Positions 6,933 through 10,402 of a stretch of 10,402 bases of DNA are shown here, in pieces. The notes beneath the pieces are model-generated. The model did no database searches, was not told the DNA's origin, and was given only the letters and a program-made list of their open reading frames with translations. Location of the stretch: contig JBPCRE010000262.1 in the NCBI GenBank assembly GCA_050997195.1, forward strand, positions 1 to 10,402, in the 5' to 3' direction. The DNA comes from JACCZP01 sp050997195. Lineage in GTDB: Bacteria; Actinomycetota; Thermoleophilia; Solirubrobacterales; Thermoleophilaceae. Position 1 is the first letter of the stretch. The number at the start of each line of letters is the position of its first letter. A program made the position numbers and the translations under genes.

Positions 6933-6938
6933 AGGATA
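6933..6938 (-). promoter_or_regulatory. -10 box TATCCT upstream of the acyltransferase gene
   Basis: On the minus strand, TATCCT is followed by CGCCCG and then an in-frame ATA codon at 6926. The arrangement TATCCTCGC, a few bases, then a start-like codon and GCCAAG closely matches the kinase gene start at 1570-1590. If this is the promoter, the mRNA either begins at the ATA codon or has a leader of about 63 bases before GTG 6863. No clear -35 is seen. Confidence 0.35.
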
Positions 6939-7045
6939 GGCAGTGTCCGATCAAGCTGGTGGGTCCGCCCGGCTGGTCCGACCGCGCGGTATCTTGCGTA
7001 CGCGCCGTAGCCATGCCTGTTACGGCGACGCCTCAGCGGAAGACC

Positions 7046-7051
7046 GGGGAG
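7046..7051 (+). promoter_or_regulatory. Ribosome binding site of the cupin gene
   Basis: GGGGAG lies 5 bases before ATG 7057. It decides this start over the in-frame GTG at 6943, which would add 38 residues without resemblance to a cupin. Among starts in this window it is one of only two with a convincing Shine-Dalgarno sequence. Confidence 0.7.
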
Positions 7052-7056
7052 CCACA

Positions 7057-7458
7057 ATGAAGAGTTGGGACATCAACGCGCTGGATGCAAGGCCGCACAA
7101 GCCGCACATCGTCTCGTCGTCGGAGGACGCTCGTGCCATCGTGCTTCATCTTCCGGAGGGCGAGCGGATGCAGGACCACGAGGTTCACGAGCGCGCCTGG
7201 GTCGTGGTGATCGCGGGCGAGGTCGAGATCTCCACCGCCGCCGGTGAGCGCGCCGAGGGTGGCCCGGGGCTACTGGTCGAGCTCGACCCGCGCGAGCGCC
7301 ATGAGGTCGTCGCTCGCTCCGACGCCCGATTCCTGTTGCTCCTGACCCCGTGGCCGGGGGTCGACCATCCAGGCACGATGACGCTCGAGCAGAAGGCCGA
7401 GGTCCGGACCCGCGCGGCAGAGCACGTGCAGGCATCGGATCGAACCTCGGGGGAATGA
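7057..7458 (+). CDS. Small single-domain cupin protein
   Basis: The product has 133 residues. Cupin motif 1 is visible around residues 38-53 (DHEVHERAWVVVIAGEVEI): two histidines and a glutamate in metal-ligand positions, then the glycine turn. Motif 2 lies near 70-90 (LDPRERHEVVARSDARFLL), with a third histidine. The tail after PWPGVDHP is polar and probably helical. Single-domain cupins of this size are metal-binding beta-barrels with roles from enzymes to sensors; the substrate cannot be told here. The protein is probably soluble and cytoplasmic, since no signal peptide is seen. The gene stands alone, diverging from the acyltransferase across a 193-bp gap and converging on the XRE gene. 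TATCTT at 6990-6995 is a possible -10. Confidence 0.85.
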   Translation: MKSWDINALDARPHKPHIVSSSEDARAIVLHLPEGERMQDHEVHERAWVVVIAGEVEISTAAGERAEGGPGLLVELDPRERHEVVARSDARFLLLLTPWPGVDHPGTMTLEQKAEVRTRAAEHVQASDRTSGE

Positions 7459-7499
7459 GCCCGAGCGCCGGCTCGAGTAGGAAACGCCCGGTTGCGCTG

Positions 7500-7519
7500 A
7501 CCGAGGGCATGTCCCCGGT
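7500..7519. terminator. Weak hairpin between convergent cupin and XRE genes
   Basis: ACCGAGGG, a CATGT loop and CCCCGGT can fold into a 7-bp stem with one bulged A. It sits in the 80-bp gap between two convergent stop codons, where a bidirectional terminator is expected. There is no T-tract, so intrinsic termination is uncertain. Confidence 0.25.
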
Positions 7520-7538
7520 GGGACTGATCATGCGCGCG

Positions 7539-7907
7539 CTAGTGCCCTGACTCGGCCTTCTCGACGAGGCGGGCCAGCCTCTCCTGGCTCTGCTCGAGCC
7601 GCTCGAGTTGAGCGGTCATCTCCTGGAGCAGCCGGACGATCTCGGCGTTGGTGGGGCTGTCGTCTCGGTTGGGCTGGCTCACCGTGTCCTCCTTTCGGCC
7701 CGCGCGGCGACTGGGCCGAGCCTGGCCAGATGGGACGTAGCCCGCGAGATCCATGAGCGTCCAGTAGGGGGTCTCGAGGACGCCGGCCAGGCGCTCCAGC
7801 ACCCGCGGGGAGGGGTTGCGTACGCGCCCGTGCTCGAGCTTGTGCAGGTACGGCTGAGCGAGGTCCCGCGCCCGAACGACCGGGTCCTCGAGCTCGCCTG
7901 GGGCCAC
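7539..7907 (-). CDS. Short XRE-family (Cro/CI-type) DNA-binding regulator with C-terminal coiled coil
   Basis: The product is about 122 residues from GTG 7907, the nearest standard start in frame. Residues 6-57 match the later part of a Cro/CI helix-turn-helix: recognition helix AQPYLHKLEHGRVRNPSP (17-34), then VLERLAGVLETPYWTLMDLAGYVPSG. A basic linker (RPSRRAGRK) and a heptad-like helix (about 85-117, leucines in IVRLLQEMTAQLERLEQS) suggest dimerisation. The usual first helix of the HTH is missing or poorly formed with this start. Upstream codons in frame still look coding but contain no standard start, so a non-standard start or a frameshift is possible. The gene diverges from a LysR regulator across 53 bp containing a palindrome, which suggests autoregulation or mutual control. 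Target genes are unknown. Confidence 0.72.
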   Translation of the reverse strand: MAPGELEDPVVRARDLAQPYLHKLEHGRVRNPSPRVLERLAGVLETPYWTLMDLAGYVPSGQARPSRRAGRKEDTVSQPNRDDSPTNAEIVRLLQEMTAQLERLEQSQERLARLVEKAESGH

Positions 7908-7918
7908 CGCGTGGGCGG

Positions 7919-7930
7919 GGACGTTCGTCC
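7919..7930. promoter_or_regulatory. Palindrome between the XRE and LysR genes
   Basis: GGACG, TT, CGTCC form a 5+5 inverted repeat 12 bases upstream of the XRE GTG. It overlaps the expected -35 position of the LysR promoter (7926-7931, given a -10 at 7949-7954). XRE repressors bind short dyads, so this is a candidate operator. If XRE translation really begins further upstream, the site would lie inside its coding region. Confidence 0.35.
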
Positions 7931-7948
7931 GCGAGCGCCTGAGGCACC

Positions 7949-7954
7949 TACGCT
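7949..7954 (+). promoter_or_regulatory. -10 box TACGCT positioned for a leaderless LysR mRNA
   Basis: TACGCT fits TANNNT and ends 6 bases before the LysR ATG at 7961. No Shine-Dalgarno sequence precedes that ATG, so a leaderless transcript is plausible, as for the kinase gene. Confidence 0.4.
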
Positions 7955-7960
7955 CCGAAC

Positions 7961-8899
7961 ATGAGCCGCCCGGTGCGCTCCGCCGACATCGCGGAGCTCC
8001 GCGCCTTCTGCGTGGCCATCGATCTCGGAAGCCTCGGGCGCGCGGCGCGGCTGCTGCGCGTGAGTCAACCCGCCCTGTCGAAGCGGCTTCGCACCCTTGA
8101 GGCGCTCGCCGGAGCCCGCCTGCTCGAGCGCTCCTCGCGTGGCGTGCGCCCGACTCCCGCCGGCACGCGACTCTACGTGGAGGCGCGCAAGCTGCTCGTG
8201 CAGGCGGAGGCGATCGACGAGCTGCTCTCGGCCACCCACGACGAGGAGGCTCCCGTCCGGGTGGCCGCAAGCCACACGGTGGCCGAGTTCGTTCTCCCGC
8301 GATCCCTGGTGGAGCTCGAGGCCCGGAGGGAGCGCCACCTCTCGGTCGAGCTCGTGATCGCGAACTCGCTCGTTGTGCGAGACGTGGTCAGAGACGGCCG
8401 GGCGGACCTCGGCATAGCGGCCGAAGAGCCCGGCGTCGGTCCCGACCCGGCCCTCCGCGAGAGCCCCTTGATGGACGACGAGGTGATCGTGGGCGTACCC
8501 GCCGGCCACCCGTGGACGGCCCTCGAGGCCATCGAGCTCGAGGACTTCGTGCGCACCCCCATGGTGGCCCGCGACCCGGGCGCCAACACCCGTCGGGTGG
8601 TCGAGGCCGTCCTCGCCGAGCGCGGGCTCGCTCTCGCCGCCCCGCTGGCCGAGGTTGGAAGCACCTCGGCGGCGAAGGCGACGGCCCTCAGCGAGGGCGC
8701 TCCGGTGCTCCTCTCCCGCCTGGCGCTCGGCGAGCAGGATCGCGAGCTCGTCGCGAGGCCCGTGCACGGCGTGCGCTTCGCTCGGCGCTTCGTGCTCCTC
8801 CAGGCCGCGGAGCGCACGCTGAGCCCCTCCGCGCGCGCCCTGCGCGAGCATCTCCGCGTGGCCACCGGGCCCGCGGTCATAACCAGCGGTTCTCACTGA
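7961..8899 (+). CDS. LysR-family transcriptional regulator
   Basis: The 312-residue product has the usual LysR length and layout. The winged HTH spans about 10-68 (LRAFCVAIDLGSLGRAARLL, then RVSQPALSKRLRTLEALAG and LLERSSRGVRPTPAG), a linker helix runs about 69-90, and a two-lobed periplasmic-binding-protein-like effector domain fills about 95-300 (starting APVRVAASHTVAEFVLP). The effector cannot be deduced. ATG 7961 fits the family's N-terminus. LysR proteins often regulate a divergent gene, which here is the XRE regulator, and sometimes themselves; the downstream SRPBCC operon is another possible target. The gene ends in a strong inverted repeat just after its stop. Confidence 0.93.
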   Translation: MSRPVRSADIAELRAFCVAIDLGSLGRAARLLRVSQPALSKRLRTLEALAGARLLERSSRGVRPTPAGTRLYVEARKLLVQAEAIDELLSATHDEEAPVRVAASHTVAEFVLPRSLVELEARRERHLSVELVIANSLVVRDVVRDGRADLGIAAEEPGVGPDPALRESPLMDDEVIVGVPAGHPWTALEAIELEDFVRTPMVARDPGANTRRVVEAVLAERGLALAAPLAEVGSTSAAKATALSEGAPVLLSRLALGEQDRELVARPVHGVRFARRFVLLQAAERTLSPSARALREHLRVATGPAVITSGSH

Positions 8900-8924
8900 C
8901 CGCGCTCGTTTCGCGCTAGCGCGG
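8900..8924. terminator. Inverted repeat directly after the LysR stop codon
   Basis: CCGCGCT (8900-8906) and AGCGCGG (8918-8924) form a perfect 7-bp stem with an 11-base loop, beginning at the base after the stop codon. The right part also contains a perfect 12-bp palindrome, CGCGCTAGCGCG (8912-8923). Position suggests a LysR terminator, but no T-tract follows, and the palindrome lies only about 66 bp before the SRPBCC start, so it may instead be an operator for that operon. Confidence 0.45.
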
Positions 8925-8939
8925 CTCTCGGCACGGCCG

Positions 8940-8945
8940 TAATCT
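8940..8945 (+). promoter_or_regulatory. Possible -10 element of the SRPBCC operon
   Basis: TAATCT is a good TANNNT match, giving a start near 8952 and a leader of about 38 bases that contains the ribosome binding site AGAGGG (8977-8982, 7 bases before the ATG). No recognisable -35 is at the right distance; the upstream palindrome at 8912-8923 occupies that position. Confidence 0.35.
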
Positions 8946-8989
8946 GGCGCGTTCCGACCAATCGGCAGGATTCGAGAGAGGGAACCTCG

Positions 8990-9436
8990 ATGGAGCGCAC
9001 GTGGGAGACCCGCCACACGGCCGAGACCGCCGCGGCGCCGCGTGAGGTTTGGGCCCGGTGGGCGGATGCCCGCCGCTGGAGCGAGTGGCACCCAGGCGTC
9101 GAGGAGGCACACCTCGAAGGACCGTTCCTGGCCGGCACCACCGCGCTCATCCGCTTTCGCCACCGGCCGAGCCTCCGGTTTCTCATCACCGAGCTCGAGC
9201 CCGAGCGAATCTTCACCGACGAGGCCCGACTCCCCTTCGCCTGGCTCGTCCACGAGCACCGCATCGAGCCGCGCTCCGAGGGCTGCCGGCTCCATCACCG
9301 CATCTGCCTTCGAGGCCCGCTCGCCCCGCTCTACGGACTCGTGGCCGGACGCCGCCTTCGTGCCGGGCTCATCGCATCGGTCGAGCGGCTGGCGCGACAG
9401 ACCACCGCTGCCGCGGCACCGGCGGTGCTCGCATGA
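8990..9436 (+). CDS. SRPBCC (polyketide cyclase/START-like) superfamily protein
   Basis: The product has 148 residues. The N-terminal TAETAAAPREVWARWADARRW is the typical first strand and helix of this fold, followed by SEWHPGVEEAHLEGPFLAGT, strands with RFRHRPSLRFLITELEPE, and a long C-terminal helix (GRRLRAGLIASVERLARQ). The family forms a helix-grip barrel with a hydrophobic cavity that binds lipids, polyketides or aromatics; some members are enzymes, others carriers. No ligand is predictable. ATG 8990 is supported by AGAGGG 7 bases upstream. The stop overlaps the next start (ATGA), so the two genes are translationally coupled in one operon. Confidence 0.85.
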   Translation: MERTWETRHTAETAAAPREVWARWADARRWSEWHPGVEEAHLEGPFLAGTTALIRFRHRPSLRFLITELEPERIFTDEARLPFAWLVHEHRIEPRSEGCRLHHRICLRGPLAPLYGLVAGRRLRAGLIASVERLARQTTAAAAPAVLA

Positions 9437-9891
9437 GTGCCGGACGCCGGGTCACCGCTCGCTGGGTGCGCCCCGCGCTCCTCGTGATCGCCATCCCGCA
9501 GGTGGCCACCGGCGCGTTCGCGCTGCTCGCCCCCGCGGCCTTCTACGCATGGTTTCCAGCCCCCGGCCGCCGTTGGGTCTCCGCGCTCGGGCCCTACAAC
9601 GAGCACCTGACGACCGACGTGGGAGCCGCGCTCGTGGCCCTCGGCGTGCTCGTGGCGTTCGCTGCCGTGCTCCTCGACCGCCTCCTCCTCCAGGGCGCGC
9701 TCATGGCCTGGCTGATCTTCTCGGTGGCCCACCTGAGCTTCCACATCCAGGCCACCGGCCCGTTCGGAACGGCCGACAACGTCGCGAACCTCGTCACGCT
9801 CGGATTGCCGGTGGCCATCGCCGTGGCGGTGCTCGTGCACACGGTGCGCCGGCCGGGCTCCCGGAGCGGCACCGGAGCGGCCGGGGGATGA
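9433..9891 (+). CDS. Four-helix membrane protein of unknown function
   Basis: The 152-residue product has four hydrophobic helices (about 13-34, 62-82, 85-105, 117-137), a polar loop with APGRRWVSALGPYNEHLTTD (43-62) and the motif AHLSFHIQ (99-106) near the end of helix 3. Small actinobacterial membrane proteins with the GPYNEH motif and this layout are familiar to me but have no assigned function; DUF4345/DoxX-like families are the nearest comparison. The conserved histidines (H58, H100, H104) could bind metal or haem, which is speculation. The start overlaps the SRPBCC stop, and its own stop overlaps the next start, both as ATGA. An open frame starting upstream at 9049 overlaps SRPBCC and is not the true start. 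Confidence 0.8.
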   Translation: MSAGRRVTARWVRPALLVIAIPQVATGAFALLAPAAFYAWFPAPGRRWVSALGPYNEHLTTDVGAALVALGVLVAFAAVLLDRLLLQGALMAWLIFSVAHLSFHIQATGPFGTADNVANLVTLGLPVAIAVAVLVHTVRRPGSRSGTGAAGG

Positions 9892-10184
9892 CGCGCGTGG
9901 CCCCCGTGCGCTCCGGCGAGGCCGGTCTCCTCGCCCGTCTGGCCTTCCGGGCCTCCCGGCACTCGAGCCCTCGGCACGGGTCGAGGAGCGGCTGAAGGAG
10001 CTCACGGGGAGTGAAGGCCGCGATGGTGGCCGGCTGCGAGTTCTGCCTCGACATCGGCAGCGCGCTCGCGCGCCGCGGCGGAGTGACCGAGGCGCAGCTC
10101 CGCGCGCTCGCGACCCACGCCGACAGCGAGGAGTTCTCCGAGGGCGCTTGCCCGGCGCCGGCGGGTTCGCAGCGGAGTGAGTAG
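9888..10184 (+). pseudogene. Decayed carboxymuconolactone decarboxylase/AhpD-like gene
   Basis: Three pieces of one protein family appear in changing frames. From ATG 9888, MTRVAPVRSGEAGLLARLAF followed by RASRH resembles the start of this family but meets a stop at 9993-9995. From about 9960 another frame reads ALEPSARVEERLKEL, the segment before the active site. From about 10011 the first frame resumes with VKAAMVAGCEFCLDIGSALA and continues to HADSEEFSE, then an unrelated tail and a stop at 10182-10184. The CxxC pair of AhpD-like proteins is kept (TGC at 10035 and 10044). Against an intact relative of roughly 180 residues, about 30-35 residues are missing after RASRH and about 70 after FSE. 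Two frame changes plus two deletions make a pseudogene far more likely than a sequencing error. It is the last gene of the SRPBCC operon. Confidence 0.75.
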
Positions 10185-10402
10185 CTACGACCCGTCAGCG
10201 GGGCGGGAGACCAACTCCGCAGCCAAGACCATCCGCTGACGGAGCTCCTCCCGCACGGGATCGAGCTCCTCAAGCAGGCGATCTGCCTGACGCCGATCGC
10301 TTGCCGTCAGGTCGCCATCCTCGCGAGCTCTTGCCAGGGCGAGGAGCGCAACCTCAGGTTGCTTGGCGTCGAGGGCAGCTTCCGCCACGGCCATGTTGGC
10401 GG
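10185..10402 (-). CDS. C-terminal end of an unrecognised helical protein
   Basis: The open frame runs in from the right edge and stops at 10185-10187, directly next to the stop of the decayed CMD gene on the other strand. About 71 residues are visible. They are almost entirely helical and charged (QPEVALLALARAREDGDL, then RQADRLLEELDPVREELRQR), recalling a TPR-like or coiled-coil tail. ATG 10394 is in frame but may be internal, because the frame stays open to the window edge. Codon third positions include clearly more A and T (CAA, CCT, GTT, GCA, AGA, GAT) than other genes here, so the gene may have a different history. I do not recognise the family. Confidence 0.5.
   Translation of the reverse strand, partial: ANMAVAEAALDAKQPEVALLALARAREDGDLTASDRRQADRLLEELDPVREELRQRMVLAAELVSRPADGS

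Noticed and set aside
6943..7056. Longer N-terminus for the cupin from GTG 6943
   Set aside because: ATG 7057 has a GGGGAG site at 5 bases, and the extra residues do not resemble a cupin and cross the promoter region.
7679..9298. 539-codon minus-strand frame across XRE, LysR and SRPBCC
   Set aside because: It covers three genes with recognisable domains in other frames and has no recognisable motif.

Overview
The base composition is very high in G+C, codon third positions are almost all G or C, and several genes lack a Shine-Dalgarno sequence. These features, with a PASTA-less transmembrane Ser/Thr kinase and a zinc-ribbon membrane protein, suggest a high-GC actinobacterium. A Thermoleophilia/Solirubrobacterales-like lineage is my guess from gene style, not a demonstrated placement. 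The window looks chromosomal. I see no insertion sequence, phage gene, CRISPR array, rRNA or tRNA.

Layout. (1) 1-1492, minus strand: most of a zinc-ribbon, proline-rich, five-helix membrane protein whose C-terminus runs off the left edge. (2) 1583-4603, plus strand: a membrane Ser/Thr protein kinase with two related Cys-paired extracytoplasmic domains, then an RDD membrane protein, then a DUF554 membrane protein that seems to start at CTG, overlapping the RDD stop codon. The kinase and zinc-ribbon genes are divergent, with a small inverted repeat between them. (3) 4740-6272: a complete glutamine-hydrolysing asparagine synthetase (asnB), preceded by a promoter-like region with a 13-bp direct repeat. 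(4) 6282-6863, minus strand: a PlsC-type acyltransferase convergent with asnB, whose reading frame probably starts upstream of the first standard start codon. (5) 7057-7458: a small cupin. (6) 7539-7907 minus and 7961-8899 plus: a short XRE-type regulator and a LysR regulator, divergent across 53 bp that hold a palindrome. (7) 8990-10184: an SRPBCC protein, a four-helix membrane protein and the remains of a carboxymuconolactone-decarboxylase-like gene, joined by ATGA overlaps as one operon. (8) 10185-10402, minus strand: the C-terminal end of an unrecognised helical protein.

How the genes may work together. The left block looks like a membrane signalling unit: divergent sensor kinase and zinc-ribbon protein, plus two small membrane proteins cotranscribed with the kinase. 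The middle is housekeeping metabolism (asparagine and phospholipid synthesis). The right block is a regulator pair followed by a small operon whose last gene has decayed. The features most worth checking are the non-standard starts (CTG, possibly ATA), the -10 boxes placed for leaderless transcription, the duplicated kinase sensor domain and the decayed CMD gene. I do not see a clearly new defence or mobile system.
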